Positions 49,164-58,920 of a stretch of DNA of 64,000 bases are shown one piece after another. A program made the translations under genes and the position numbers. Below the pieces are notes generated by a model. The model was not told the DNA's origin, made no database searches, and was given only the letters and a program-made list of their open reading frames with translations. The DNA comes from Thauera sp. GDN1 (GTDB taxonomy: Bacteria; Pseudomonadota; Gammaproteobacteria; Burkholderiales; Rhodocyclaceae): assembly GCF_029223545.1 (NCBI RefSeq), contig NZ_CP097870.1, positions 1,240,001 through 1,304,000 on the forward strand. Reading direction: 5' to 3'. The number at the start of each line of letters is the position of its first letter. Position 1 is the stretch's first letter.

Positions 49164-51458
49164 ATGGATCAGGATTTCATCACTGCTGCGCTCGACTATC
49201 ACCGCTCGCCCACGCGCGGCAAGATTTCGGTCGTGCCGACGAAGGGCCTCACCAACCAGCGTGACCTCGCGCTCGCCTACTCGCCGGGCGTGGCCGCGGC
49301 CTGCGACGCGATCGTCGCCGATCCCGCCGAAGCCTTCGAGCTCACCAGTCGCGGCAACCTGGTGGCCGTGGTCACCAACGGCACCGCGGTGCTCGGCCTC
49401 GGCAACATCGGCCCGCTCGCCTCCAAGCCGGTCATGGAAGGCAAGGGCTGCCTGTTCAAGAAATTCGCCAACATCGACGTGTTCGACATCGAGCTGGCGG
49501 AGAACGACCCCGACAAGCTGATCGAGATCATCGCCGCGCTCGAGCCCACGCTGGGCGGCATCAACCTCGAGGACATCAAGGCGCCCGAGTGCTTCTACAT
49601 CGAGAAGAAGCTGCGCGAGCGCATGAAGATCCCGGTCTTCCACGACGACCAGCACGGCACCGCGATCATCTCCGCGGCGGGCCTGTTGAACGGTCTCAAG
49701 GTCATCGGCAAGGACATCGGCACGGTCAAGCTGGTGTGCTCGGGTGCCGGCGCGGCGGCGATCGCCTGCCTCGACCTGATGGTCAGCCTCGGCCTCAAGC
49801 GCGAGAACATCACCGTCTGCGATTCCAAGGGCGTCATCTTCGAGGGCCGCGAGCCCAACATGGAGCCGACCAAGGCGCGCTATGCGCAGACGACCGAGGC
49901 ACGCACGCTGGGTGACGCGATCGTCGGCGCCGACGTCTTCCTCGGCCTGTCCACCGCGGGCGTGCTCAAGCCCGAGATGGTGGCGAAGATGGCCGACAAG
50001 CCGCTGATCTTCGCGCTCGCCAACCCGAACCCCGAGATCCTGCCGGCCGACGCCAAGGCGGTGCGCCCGGACTGCATCATCGCCACCGGCCGTTCGGACT
50101 TCCCGAACCAGGTCAACAACGTGCTGTGCTTTCCCTTCATCTTCCGCGGTGCGCTCGATGTGGGCGCGACCACGATCAACGAGGAGATGAAGCTCGCCTG
50201 CGTGAAGGCGATCGCCGAGCTGGCCGAGGCCGAGGCCAGCGACATCGTCGCCAGCGCCTACGGCGGCCAGGAGCTCAGCTTCGGCCCCGAGTACATCATC
50301 CCCAAGCCCTTCGATCCGCGCCTGATCGTCAAGATCGCGCCCGCGGTGGCGAAGGCGGCGATGGATTCCGGCGTGGCGACCAAGCCGATCACCGATTTCG
50401 ATGCCTACGTCACCAGCCTGACCGGCTTCGTGTACCAGTCCGGCATCGTCATGAAGCCGGTGTTCTCGGCCGCCAAGGCGGTGCCGATGGCGCAGAAGCG
50501 GGTGATCTACGCCGAGGGCGAGGACGAGCGTGTGCTGCACGCCGTGCGCGTGGTGCTGGACGAGGGCCTGGCGCGCCCGATCCTGATCGGTCGTCCCGAA
50601 GTCATCGAGATGCGGATCAAGAAGATCGGCCTCAACCTCAAGCCCGAGCGCGACTTCGAGGTCGTCAACCCCGAGTCCGATCCGCGCTACCGCGAGCTGT
50701 GGACCGAGTACTACAAGCTGATGAGCCGTGACGGCGTCACCCCCGACGTGGCCAAGTCCAGGGTGCGTCGCGACACCACGCTGATCGGTGTGATGCTGCT
50801 GCGCCGCGGCGACGCCGATGCGATGGTGTGTGGCACCGTCGGTACCTACGACTACCACCTCAAGCAGGTGGCCGACGTCATCGGCCTGGCGCCGGGCGCC
50901 AAGCAGTTCGCGGCGATGAACCTGCTGCTGCTGACCAAGCGCATGCTGGCGATCACCGACACCTACGTGAACGAGAATCCGAGCGCCGAGGAAGTGGCCG
51001 AGATCGCGCGCATGGCGGCCGACGAGCTGCGCCGCTTCGGCATCGAGCCGAGCGTGGCGCTGCTGTCGCACTCGAACTTCGGCAGCTCGAACTCGGCCTC
51101 CGCACGCAAGATGCGCCGTGCCTGCGAGATCCTGCACGCCACCGCGCCCGACCTCAACGTCGATGGCGAGATGCACGGCGATGCCGCACTGTCGCAGGAG
51201 ATGCGCGACAAGCTGCATCCGGACTCCGACCTCAAGGGCGAGGCCAACCTGCTGGTGATGCCCAACCTCGATGCCGCCAACATCTCCTTCAACCTGATGA
51301 AGATGGCCAACGGCGACGGCGTGTCGGTGGGTCCGATCCTGCTCGGCGCCGCCAAGCCGGTGCACATCGTGACGCCCTCGGCTACCGTGCGCCGCCTGGT
51401 GAACATGACCGCGCTGGCGGTGGTCGATGCCAAGGAGTCGCGCAACAGCGGCGCCTGA
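49164..51458 (+). CDS. maeB: NADP-dependent malic enzyme, MaeB type with phosphotransacetylase-like domain
   Basis: A 764-residue hybrid enzyme that decarboxylates malate to pyruvate. The malic-enzyme part (about 1-430) has [49 protein letters not shown] and the NADP fold with [12 protein letters not shown]. The C-terminal third (about 440-760) is a phosphotransacetylase-like regulatory domain ([30 protein letters not shown]) that lets acetyl-CoA control activity. A GAGGGGAG Shine-Dalgarno precedes the ATG. It may supply pyruvate and NADPH during growth on acids taken up by the TRAP systems. Confidence 0.96.
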   Translation: MDQDFITAALDYHRSPTRGKISVVPTKGLTNQRDLALAYSPGVAAACDAIVADPAEAFELTSRGNLVAVVTNGTAVLGLGNIGPLASKPVMEGKGCLFKKFANIDVFDIELAENDPDKLIEIIAALEPTLGGINLEDIKAPECFYIEKKLRERMKIPVFHDDQHGTAIISAAGLLNGLKVIGKDIGTVKLVCSGAGAAAIACLDLMVSLGLKRENITVCDSKGVIFEGREPNMEPTKARYAQTTEARTLGDAIVGADVFLGLSTAGVLKPEMVAKMADKPLIFALANPNPEILPADAKAVRPDCIIATGRSDFPNQVNNVLCFPFIFRGALDVGATTINEEMKLACVKAIAELAEAEASDIVASAYGGQELSFGPEYIIPKPFDPRLIVKIAPAVAKAAMDSGVATKPITDFDAYVTSLTGFVYQSGIVMKPVFSAAKAVPMAQKRVIYAEGEDERVLHAVRVVLDEGLARPILIGRPEVIEMRIKKIGLNLKPERDFEVVNPESDPRYRELWTEYYKLMSRDGVTPDVAKSRVRRDTTLIGVMLLRRGDADAMVCGTVGTYDYHLKQVADVIGLAPGAKQFAAMNLLLLTKRMLAITDTYVNENPSAEEVAEIARMAADELRRFGIEPSVALLSHSNFGSSNSASARKMRRACEILHATAPDLNVDGEMHGDAALSQEMRDKLHPDSDLKGEANLLVMPNLDAANISFNLMKMANGDGVSVGPILLGAAKPVHIVTPSATVRRLVNMTALAVVDAKESRNSGA

Positions 51459-51468
51459 TCCGGCATGC

Positions 51469-51488
51469 GCGCGGCGCATGCGCCGCGC
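51469..51488. repeat. Perfect 20-base palindrome after maeB
   Basis: GCGCGGCGCA followed by its exact complement, ten bases after the maeB stop. It can only fold with a strained loop as RNA, so it may be a protein site or part of the 3' end of the maeB mRNA. Confidence 0.5.
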
Positions 51489-51508
51489 CTGGCCCGCTCC
51501 GGGCGCTG

Positions 51509-51534
51509 GGGGCAGCCCTGCAAGGGGTTGCCCC
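51509..51534 (+). terminator. Possible weak maeB terminator
   Basis: GGGGCA (51509-51514) pairs with TGCCCC (51529-51534), and the loop can extend by a CCCT/AGGG pair. It is followed by GCTTCGTTT rather than a T-run, 29 bases before the pldA start. Confidence 0.35.
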
Positions 51535-51562
51535 GCTTCGTTTCCGTCGTACCGAAAACACC

Positions 51563-52804
51563 ATGAAGAATCGATCTGCTCTTTCCCTGCCTCCGTTGCT
51601 GCTGGCCGGGATGCTGTGCCTGTCCGCGCCGTCGGCGCTTGCCGCCGACTGGTTGCTCGCGGCGCCGAACCTGCAGGTCGTGCCCGGCCAGCGCTTCGAG
51701 GTGGTGGTGATCGGCGAGGGCCGGTCGGCGAACTGGCCGGCACGGCTGCCGGCGAGCATCGAGCTGCCCGGCGGTGCTCCGCGCATCGCGCTCGAACTGG
51801 TGGCGATCGGCAAGACGGACGCGAACGCGCGCCAGCGCCGCTACTTCGCACGCTGGCCGATGGAGATCACCGGGGTGGCGACGCTCGCGCTCGCCGATCA
51901 CGCCTCGGCGCGCCTGCTGCTCGACGCCGGCGCGGCGACCCGGGTGGCCGCGCCGGCCCGGTTCCCGACCGCACCGATGGCAGCCGAAGCGGCCGCGGCG
52001 CCGGCAGGCGTGGTGGCGGCGACTCCCGCGTCGGCAGTGGCGCCGATGGGGGCGGTGGCGGAGGCGCCGGCCGACGCGGCCCCGGTCGAGCCCTCCGCGC
52101 TTGGTTTCCATGAGCCGATGTACTTCCTCGTCGGTGGCAAGGATCCGGTCAGTGCGCGCTTCCAGTTCAGCTTCCGCTACCGCATCTTCGACGACCACGG
52201 CGTGGTCGCCGAGAGTTTCCCGGTGGCGAGCGGGCTTTATTTCGGCTTCACCCAGACCTCGCTGTGGGACCTGCAGTCCGAGTCCAAGCCCTTCCGCGAC
52301 TCCAGCTTCCGCCCTTCGTTCTTCTACCGCTGGGCGGTCGACGACCCCGACAAGCGTGGGGCGCTCGCGCTCTACGGTGGCTACGAGCACGAATCCAACG
52401 GCAAGGAGGACATGCCCTCGCGCAGCATCGACACGCTGTTCCTGCGTGCGGATGCGCGCTTCCGGCTGGACGACTCCGGCACCTACCTGGGCATCGCGCC
52501 GAAGTTGTGGACCTACCTCGACCGCGAGGACAATCCGGACATCGCGCGTTACCGCGGCCATGCCGAGCTCGGCCTGCGCCTGGGGCGCGACGACGCGCTG
52601 GTGTTCTCGACGCTGATCCGCCGCGGCACGGCCGGCAAGCTCGGCACCCAGTACGACCTGTCGTACCCGGTCCGGCGCAGCGTGTTCTCGGGCGTGGGCG
52701 CCTTCGTCCACCTGCAGGCCTTCAAGGGCTACGGCGAGACCCTGCTCGAATACGACCAGGACAAGGAGACGCAGTACCGGCTGGGGATTTCGCTGGTACG
52801 CTGA
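51563..52804 (+). CDS. pldA: Outer-membrane phospholipase A with an N-terminal extension and variant active site
   Basis: A 413-residue protein: signal peptide (to about 28), an extra region 29-130 with beta-strand character, an Ala/Pro linker 130-178, and a PldA (OMPLA) barrel 180-413. The barrel is recognised by YFGFTQTSLWDL, FRPSFFYRW and YGGYEHESNGKEDMPSRSIDTLF. Aligned on E. coli (H142, S144, N156), H276 and S278 are kept, but the Asn position is D290. The usual length is about 290 residues. PldA hydrolyses misplaced phospholipids in the outer leaflet, Ca2+-dependently as a dimer. It lies 35 bases before the oxidoreductase gene. Confidence 0.88.
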   Translation: MKNRSALSLPPLLLAGMLCLSAPSALAADWLLAAPNLQVVPGQRFEVVVIGEGRSANWPARLPASIELPGGAPRIALELVAIGKTDANARQRRYFARWPMEITGVATLALADHASARLLLDAGAATRVAAPARFPTAPMAAEAAAAPAGVVAATPASAVAPMGAVAEAPADAAPVEPSALGFHEPMYFLVGGKDPVSARFQFSFRYRIFDDHGVVAESFPVASGLYFGFTQTSLWDLQSESKPFRDSSFRPSFFYRWAVDDPDKRGALALYGGYEHESNGKEDMPSRSIDTLFLRADARFRLDDSGTYLGIAPKLWTYLDREDNPDIARYRGHAELGLRLGRDDALVFSTLIRRGTAGKLGTQYDLSYPVRRSVFSGVGAFVHLQAFKGYGETLLEYDQDKETQYRLGISLVR

Positions 52805-52839
52805 GCGTCCACCTGCAACGAAAGACGAGGAGATCACGC

Positions 52840-53814
52840 ATGAGTCATGCGATCCGTTTTCACCACACCGGCGGTCCCGAGGTCCTGCAGTGGGAGGCGG
52901 TCGAGCCGCCGCCGCCCGGCCCCGGCGAGGTTCGCCTGCGCCATCACGCGGTGGGCCTGAACTTCATCGACACCTACCACCGCAGCGGCCTGTATCCGCT
53001 GCCGCTGCCCTCAGGCCTCGGCATGGAAGGCGCGGGTGTGGTCGAGGCGGTGGGCGAGGGCGTGAGCGAGGTGAAGGCGGGCGACCGCGTCGCCTACACC
53101 AATGGCCCGCTCGACGCCTATTCCGAGGTGCGCAACATCCCGGCGCGCAACCTGGTCGTGCTGCCCGAGGACATTTCCTTCGAGCAGGGCGCGGCGATGA
53201 TGCTGCAGGGCATCACCGCGCACTACCTGCTGCATTCCACCTACCCGGTGAAGGCGGGCGAGACCATCCTGGTGCACGCGGCCGCCGGCGGCGTGGGTTC
53301 GATCCTGGTGCAGTGGGCGAAGCTGCTCGGCGCCACCGTGATCGGCACCGTCGGCAACGACGACAAGGCGGCACGCGCGAAGGCGCTGGGCTGCGAGCAC
53401 GTGATCGTCTATTCGCGCGAGCAGTTTCCCGCGCGCGTGCGCGAGCTCACCGGCGGCAAGGGCGTGGCGGTCGTCTACGACTCGGTCGGTCGTGACACCT
53501 TCCTCGACTCGGTCGCCTGCCTGCAGCGCCGCGGCACGATGGTGAGCTACGGCAACGCCACCGGGCCGGTCGCGCCCTTCGACTGCGCGCTGCTGCACAA
53601 GGCCGGCTCGGTCTACGTGACCCGTCCGGGCCTGCCCGACTACATCGCCACCCGCGAGGAGTTGCTCGAGCGCGCTGCGGCGCTGTTCGAGGTGGTGCGC
53701 AGTGGCAAGGTGAAGATCGAGGTGATGCAGCGTTATGCGCTGAGGGACGCCGCGCAGGCGCATCGCGACCTGGAGGCGCGCCGGACCACCGGCTCGACGG
53801 TGCTGCTGCCCTGA
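52840..53814 (+). CDS. NADPH:quinone oxidoreductase (zinc-independent MDR family)
   Basis: A 324-residue medium-chain reductase close to E. coli QorA. LNFIDTYHRSGLYPLPLPSG and GMEGAGVVEAVG are in the catalytic domain, and HAAAGGVGSILVQWAKLLGA is the NADPH-binding fold. Zinc-ligand cysteines are missing, as in QorA. It would reduce quinones with NADPH in the cytosol. Start ATG at 52840 with GAGGAGA before it. Confidence 0.92.
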   Translation: MSHAIRFHHTGGPEVLQWEAVEPPPPGPGEVRLRHHAVGLNFIDTYHRSGLYPLPLPSGLGMEGAGVVEAVGEGVSEVKAGDRVAYTNGPLDAYSEVRNIPARNLVVLPEDISFEQGAAMMLQGITAHYLLHSTYPVKAGETILVHAAAGGVGSILVQWAKLLGATVIGTVGNDDKAARAKALGCEHVIVYSREQFPARVRELTGGKGVAVVYDSVGRDTFLDSVACLQRRGTMVSYGNATGPVAPFDCALLHKAGSVYVTRPGLPDYIATREELLERAAALFEVVRSGKVKIEVMQRYALRDAAQAHRDLEARRTTGSTVLLP

Positions 53815-53929
53815 GGACGCATGCGACGGCGCGTCGAGGCCGCACCGCTGCTTGCCGGCGGCGCGGCGGGCCGACGCAAGGCGCGCTCGATCGGCGGTGA
53901 TCGGGCGCGGGCAGGGCGCCTGCGTCGGG

Positions 53930-53935
53930 TAAAAT
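53930..53935 (+). promoter_or_regulatory. -10 element directly before dnaE, predicting a leaderless mRNA
   Basis: TAAAAT is separated from the dnaE ATG (53943) by seven bases, so a transcript from it would start at or one base before the start codon. No Shine-Dalgarno is seen. No clear -35. Confidence 0.5.
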
Positions 53936-53942
53936 CCGCGCC

Positions 53943-56900
53943 ATGAATTCCGCAGCCCATACCCCGGCCGAACCGGGTTTCGTGCCGAGCGCTCCGCGCT
54001 TCGTGCACCTCCGTCTCCATTCCGAATACTCGATCACCGACGGCATCGTCCAGCTCGACCAGGCGATCGCCGCGGCGGCCGACGACGGCATGCCGGCGCT
54101 CGGCATCTCCGACCTCGCCAACCTGTTCGGCATGGTCAAGTTCTACAAGGGCACGCGCGGCAAGGGCGTCAAGCCCATCGTCGGCGTCGATGCCTGGATC
54201 CAGAACGAGGTCGAGCGCGACAAGCCGCAGCGGGTGCTGCTGATCTGCCGAAACCGCGCCGGCTACGGCCAGCTGTGCGAACTGCTGACCCGCGCCTACC
54301 TCGAGAACAAGCACCGCGGCCGCGCCGAGATGCGCCGCGAGTGGTTCGAGAACGGCGCCGCGAGCGAGCTGCTGTGCCTGTCGGGGGCGATGAGCGGCGA
54401 CATCGGCGCGGCGATCGCGGCCGGTAACCTCGCCCTCGCCGAGCAGCTCGCCGCCGACTGGGCGCGGCTGTTTCCGGACGCCTTCTACATCGAGATCCAG
54501 CGTGCCGGCCATCCCGGCACCGAGACCTACATCCGCCACGCGGTGGACATCGCCGGCCGCCTCGGCCTGCCGGTGGTGGCGACGCATCCGGTGCAGTTCC
54601 TCAAGCGCGAGGACTTCAAGGCCCACGAGGCGCGGGTGTGCATCGCCCAGGGCTACGTGCTCGCCGACAAGCGCCGGCCGCGCGACTTCACCGAGGAGCA
54701 GTACCTCAAGAGCCAGGCGGAGATGTGCGAACTGTTCGCCGATCTGCCCGAGGCGCTCGAGAACGCGGTCGAGATCGCGCGCCGCTGCTCGCTGACGGTG
54801 CAGCTGGGCAAGAACTTCCTGCCGCTGTTCCCGACCCCCGAAGGCATGACGCTGGACGACTTCCTGGTGCAGGAGGCCAAGGTCGGCCTCGAGCGCCGTC
54901 TCGCCCAGCTCTATCCGCACCCCGAGGAGCGCGAGAAGCAGCGCCCGCGCTACGAGGAGCGGCTGAAGTTCGAGACCGACACCATCATCCAGATGGGCTT
55001 CCCGGGCTACTTCCTGATCGTGGCCGACTTCATCCGCTGGGGAAAGAAGAACGGCGTGCCGGTGGGCCCGGGCCGCGGCTCGGGTGCCGGCTCGCTGGTG
55101 GCTTATTCGCTCGATATCACCGACCTCGACCCGCTGGAATACGCGCTGCTGTTCGAGCGCTTCCTGAACCCGGAGCGGGTGTCGATGCCCGACTTCGACA
55201 TCGACTTCTGCCAGGACAACCGCTACCGCGTCATCGAGTACGTGCGCGAGCGCTACGGCAAGGACGCGGTGAGCCAGATCGCCACCTTCGGCACCATGGC
55301 CTCGAAGGCGGTGGTGCGCGACGTCGGCCGCGTGCTCGACCTGCCCTACGGCCTGTGCGACCGGCTGTCCAAGCTGATCCCGATCGAGGGCGCCAAGCCG
55401 GTCTCGCTGAACAAGGCCTACGAGATGGAGCCGCAGATCGGCGAGATGATGGCCGACGGCAACGACGGCGAATCGGTGCGCGACCTGTGGAGCCTGGCGC
55501 AGCCCCTGGAGGGCCTCTCCCGCAACGTCGGCATGCACGCTGGTGGCGTGCTGATCGCGCCCGGCAAGCTCACCGACTTCTGTCCGCTCTACATCGCCGA
55601 CGGCGAGGATGCCACGCCGGTGTCGCAGTTCGACAAGGACGACGTCGAGGCCGTCGGCCTGGTGAAGTTCGACTTCCTCGGCCTGCGCAACCTCACCATC
55701 ATCGAGCTCGCGCTGGAATACATCGAGCGCATGACCGGCAGCCGGCCCGACCTGATGAGCCTGGGCTTCGAGGACCCCGCCGCCTACCAGATCCTGAAGG
55801 ACGCCAACACCACGGCGATCTTCCAGGTCGAATCGGACGGCATGAAGAAGCTGCTGAAGAAGCTCGCCCCCGACCGCTTCGAGGACATCATCGCGGTGCT
55901 TGCGCTCTACCGGCCCGGCCCGCTCGGCTCGGGCATGGTGGACGACTTCATCCTGCGCAAGAAGGGCCAGCAGGAGATCGACTACTTCCACCCCGACCTG
56001 AAAGCCTGTCTGGAGCCGACCTACGGCGTCATCGTGTATCAGGAACAGGTGATGCAGATCAGCCAGATCATCGGCGGCTACACCCTGGGCGGCGCCGACA
56101 TGCTGCGCCGTGCGATGGGCAAGAAGAAGCCCGAGGAGATGGCCAAGCACCGCGCCACCATCGCCGAGGGCGCGAAGCAGAAGGGCTACGACCCGGCGCT
56201 GGCCGAGCAGCTCTTCGACCTGATGACCAAGTTCGCGGAGTACGGCTTCAACAAGTCGCACACCGCGGCCTACGCGGTGGTCACCTACCACACCGCCTGG
56301 CTCAAGGCGCACCACTGCGCGGCCTTCATGGCGGCGACGATGTCGTCAGACCTGGACAACACCGACACCGTCAAGATCTTCTACGAGGACACGGTCGCCA
56401 ACGGGATCGCGGTGCTGCCGCCCGACGTGAACGCCTCCGACTACCGCTTCGTGCCGGTGGATCGCAAGACCATCCGCTACGGCCTGGGGGCGGTGAAGGG
56501 CGTGGGCGAGCCCGCGGTGCGCGCGATCCTGGCCGCGCGGCAGAAGGGCGGCGACTTCCGCGACCTGTTCGATTTCTGCGAGCGCGTCGATCGGCGCATG
56601 GTGAATCGCCGCGTGATCGAGGCGCTGATCCGCGCTGGCGCCATGGACACCTTGGCCGGCCACGCCGGCCTCGACCGCGCGCAGCTGATGGCGACCGTGG
56701 CGCTGGCGATGGAGGCGGCCGAGCAGGCGGCGGCCAATGCGATGCAGGGCGGCCTCTTCGACCTGATGCCGGAAGCTGCGGGCGCGGCGCCCGCATTCGC
56801 GAAGATCCGCCCGTGGACCGAGCGCGAGCGCCTCAAGGAGGAAAAGCTCGCGATCGGCTTCTTCCTCTCCGGCCATCCCTTCAACGCGTTCAAGCCCGAG

Positions 56901-57467
56901 GTGCGCCGCTTCGTGCGCCGCACGCTGGCCCAGCTCGAGCCCTCGCGCGACATCACGATGTTGGCCGGCGTGGTGATGGAGCAGCGCACCAAGGTCGGCA
57001 ACCGCGGCAAGATGGCTTTCGTGCAGATCGACGACGGCACCGAGCCGCGGGAAGTCACGGTGTATTCCGAGGTGCTCGACGCCAGCCGCGGCAAGATCGT
57101 CACCGACGAGGTGCTGGTGGTCGAGGCCAAGGTCAGCAACGACGACTTCTCGGGCGGCCTGCGCATCATCGCCGACCGCCTGCTGACGCTGGGCGAGGCG
57201 CGCAGCCGTTTCGCGCGCGCCCTGCAACTGCGCATCAACGGCGAAGTGGCGGCCAGCGGCGGCGCGGTGAGTGCCGCCGGCAGGCTGCAGACGCTGCTCG
57301 AGCCCTTCCGTGAAGGTGGCTGCCCGATCCGGGTCAGCTACCGCAACGCGAGCGCCGAGGCCGAACTGCCCCTGGGCGACGAATGGCGGGTGCGACTGGA
57401 CGACGCCCTGCTCGAGGGCCTGCGCGAGTGGCTGCCGCCGGAGGCGGTCGAGGTGCTCTACCCCTGA
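53943..57467 (+). CDS. dnaE: DNA polymerase III alpha subunit
   Basis: A 1174-residue replicative polymerase of standard DnaE length. The PHP domain is at the N-terminus (VHLRLHSEYSITDG), the catalytic triad region reads MPDFDIDFCQDNR with D417, D419 and D421, then comes the finger region (YGVIVYQEQVMQIS), a helix-hairpin-helix region and an OB fold near 990-1070 (MLAGVVMEQRTKVGNRGKMAF). The preceding 128 bases contain no other gene. Confidence 0.98.
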   Translation: MNSAAHTPAEPGFVPSAPRFVHLRLHSEYSITDGIVQLDQAIAAAADDGMPALGISDLANLFGMVKFYKGTRGKGVKPIVGVDAWIQNEVERDKPQRVLLICRNRAGYGQLCELLTRAYLENKHRGRAEMRREWFENGAASELLCLSGAMSGDIGAAIAAGNLALAEQLAADWARLFPDAFYIEIQRAGHPGTETYIRHAVDIAGRLGLPVVATHPVQFLKREDFKAHEARVCIAQGYVLADKRRPRDFTEEQYLKSQAEMCELFADLPEALENAVEIARRCSLTVQLGKNFLPLFPTPEGMTLDDFLVQEAKVGLERRLAQLYPHPEEREKQRPRYEERLKFETDTIIQMGFPGYFLIVADFIRWGKKNGVPVGPGRGSGAGSLVAYSLDITDLDPLEYALLFERFLNPERVSMPDFDIDFCQDNRYRVIEYVRERYGKDAVSQIATFGTMASKAVVRDVGRVLDLPYGLCDRLSKLIPIEGAKPVSLNKAYEMEPQIGEMMADGNDGESVRDLWSLAQPLEGLSRNVGMHAGGVLIAPGKLTDFCPLYIADGEDATPVSQFDKDDVEAVGLVKFDFLGLRNLTIIELALEYIERMTGSRPDLMSLGFEDPAAYQILKDANTTAIFQVESDGMKKLLKKLAPDRFEDIIAVLALYRPGPLGSGMVDDFILRKKGQQEIDYFHPDLKACLEPTYGVIVYQEQVMQISQIIGGYTLGGADMLRRAMGKKKPEEMAKHRATIAEGAKQKGYDPALAEQLFDLMTKFAEYGFNKSHTAAYAVVTYHTAWLKAHHCAAFMAATMSSDLDNTDTVKIFYEDTVANGIAVLPPDVNASDYRFVPVDRKTIRYGLGAVKGVGEPAVRAILAARQKGGDFRDLFDFCERVDRRMVNRRVIEALIRAGAMDTLAGHAGLDRAQLMATVALAMEAAEQAAANAMQGGLFDLMPEAAGAAPAFAKIRPWTERERLKEEKLAIGFFLSGHPFNAFKPEVRRFVRRTLAQLEPSRDITMLAGVVMEQRTKVGNRGKMAFVQIDDGTEPREVTVYSEVLDASRGKIVTDEVLVVEAKVSNDDFSGGLRIIADRLLTLGEARSRFARALQLRINGEVAASGGAVSAAGRLQTLLEPFREGGCPIRVSYRNASAEAELPLGDEWRVRLDDALLEGLREWLPPEAVEVLYP

Positions 57468-57483
57468 GCGCGCCGGCTCGTGC

Positions 57484-58416
57484 TCACGGAGCGGGCTCGT
57501 TGCGAGCGGCCCTGCATTCCGCGCAGATCGTCGGCGCCTGCACGAGTGGCGTGCCCCGTGCGCGCAGCGCCGCATCGATCAGGCTGAACACCTCGTTGCG
57601 GCAGACCGGCTCGCGATCGTGCTGCGGCACCCAGTATTTCACGCGGTAGGTGATGCCCTGAGGGCCATAGTGGACAACCTCGGCCTCCGGCGGCCTGTCC
57701 TCGACGATGCTCTCCGCGCCCTGCAGTGCCTCCAGGATCAGTGCCTTGGCATCGGCCACCGCCAGGTCCACCGGCAGGGTCAGTTCGGCGTGGTCGCGGT
57801 ATTCCTTGCGCGGCGCGCTGAAATTGGTGATGCGCTGGCGCGAGACCTGGCTGTTGGGCAGGATCACGTAGGTGCTGTCGCGGGTGACGAGCCGCGTCGT
57901 TCGCCAGCCGATTTCCTGCACCCGACCCTGCGCCAGGGTCTCGATCCGCACCCAGTCGCCCATGCGGAACGGCGCCTCGATGCCGAGCGCGATGCCCGAC
58001 AAGGTGTCGGCGACGACGTTGCGGATGGCGAAGCCAAGCACGGCCAGCACCAGCCCCGAACCGGTGAGGATGCCCGACAGATCCTGGCGGAACAGCAGGG
58101 ACAGGGCGACCAGCAGGGCCAGTGAGAACAGGAACACCCTGAACAGGTCGAGCAGCACCTTGGGCACCGGCCGCTGGCCCTTGCGGCGCTGCGCGAGCCG
58201 GGTCGCCACCAGTGAGTGCACGAGATGCGCACCGGCGAAAGTCGCCAGGGCGATGGCGGCATTGCGCAGCGGCTCGAGCCAGGCGTGCTCGACAAGGCCG
58301 GAGGGCAGCAGCCCGATCAGCGGTTCGGCGAACACCGCCGTCAGCACCAGTACGGCGAAGCCGATCGCGGTGCGCAGCCAGGGCGCGAGAATGGAGGCGG
58401 GGTCGGGCGTCTTCAT
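57484..58416 (-). CDS. Mechanosensitive channel of the MscS family
   Basis: A 310-residue protein with about four membrane helices and an MscS core. The pore helix and beta domain entry read LTGSGLVLAVLGFAIRNVVADTLSG, then PFRMGDWVRIE and TRDSTYVILPNSQVSRQRI. It opens under membrane tension to release solutes. Two C-terminal cysteines, CAEC, suggest a small metal- or thiol-binding tail that E. coli MscS lacks. The ATG at 58416 is preferred to a TTG at 58422. Converges with dnaE. Confidence 0.88.
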   Translation of the reverse strand: MKTPDPASILAPWLRTAIGFAVLVLTAVFAEPLIGLLPSGLVEHAWLEPLRNAAIALATFAGAHLVHSLVATRLAQRRKGQRPVPKVLLDLFRVFLFSLALLVALSLLFRQDLSGILTGSGLVLAVLGFAIRNVVADTLSGIALGIEAPFRMGDWVRIETLAQGRVQEIGWRTTRLVTRDSTYVILPNSQVSRQRITNFSAPRKEYRDHAELTLPVDLAVADAKALILEALQGAESIVEDRPPEAEVVHYGPQGITYRVKYWVPQHDREPVCRNEVFSLIDAALRARGTPLVQAPTICAECRAARNEPAP

Positions 58417-58558
58417 TTCCAAGGCTTCACACGCTGGCGCGGCCGCGGTCCGGTCGATGACCAGACGCGGTGCATCCCGATACGTGTGCAGGGAATCGAT
58501 GGGGATCGCCCTGAGGATGGCGGGGCGTCCGAATCTTTTTTGATTTCAGCGACTTGCC

Positions 58559-58564
58559 ATTATA
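58559..58564 (-). promoter_or_regulatory. -10 candidate upstream of mscS
   Basis: A perfect TATAAT on the minus strand about 140 bases before the channel's start; the 195-base spacer also has an A/T-run (58533-58543) and no supported gene. Confidence 0.35.
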
Positions 58565-58611
58565 ACAGGGCAACAGGCCGGTGGCGGCCGGCGGTCTGGC
58601 GGCCGCAGCGC

Positions 58612-58920
58612 TCAGATCGTCGGCCGCTGCTCGAAGCCGCTGAGCGCCTCGGGCTCGGTGTCGATCGCCTCGACGCGCGACACCTGCGCCTTAGGCGGAC
58701 CCTGGTGTGCCCAGGCGATGAAGGCCTCGACCGCCATGTGTGGTCCGATCGCCAGGGCCTCCACGCTGCCGTCGCTGCGGTTGCGCACCCAGCCCACGAG
58801 GCCCAGCCGTGACGCTTCCGCCTGTGCGCTGGCGCGATACCAGACTCCCTGCACGCGGCCGTGGATCCTGAGCAGACGGGCGACCGTCCGCCGTGCGCCC
58901 GCGCTGGCGGTGTCAGGCAT
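58612..58920 (-). CDS. acyP: Acylphosphatase
   Basis: A 102-residue acylphosphatase, slightly longer at the N-terminus than usual. The phosphate cradle and catalytic arginine are in [12 protein letters not shown] (R29), and the catalytic asparagine is N47 in [13 protein letters not shown]. It hydrolyses acyl phosphates such as 1,3-bisphosphoglycerate or carbamoyl phosphate. Its start lies eight bases inside the end of the SulP gene. Confidence 0.93.
   Translation of the reverse strand: MPDTASAGARRTVARLLRIHGRVQGVWYRASAQAEASRLGLVGWVRNRSDGSVEALAIGPHMAVEAFIAWAHQGPPKAQVSRVEAIDTEPEALSGFEQRPTI

Noticed and set aside
49116..51851. A 911-codon open frame antisense to maeB
   Set aside because: Same artefact as opposite alaS; the sense frame is a complete, well conserved enzyme with a good ribosome-binding site.
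53733..56315. An 860-codon open frame antisense to dnaE
   Set aside because: No recognisable domain or start signal; it is fully explained by the sense gene.
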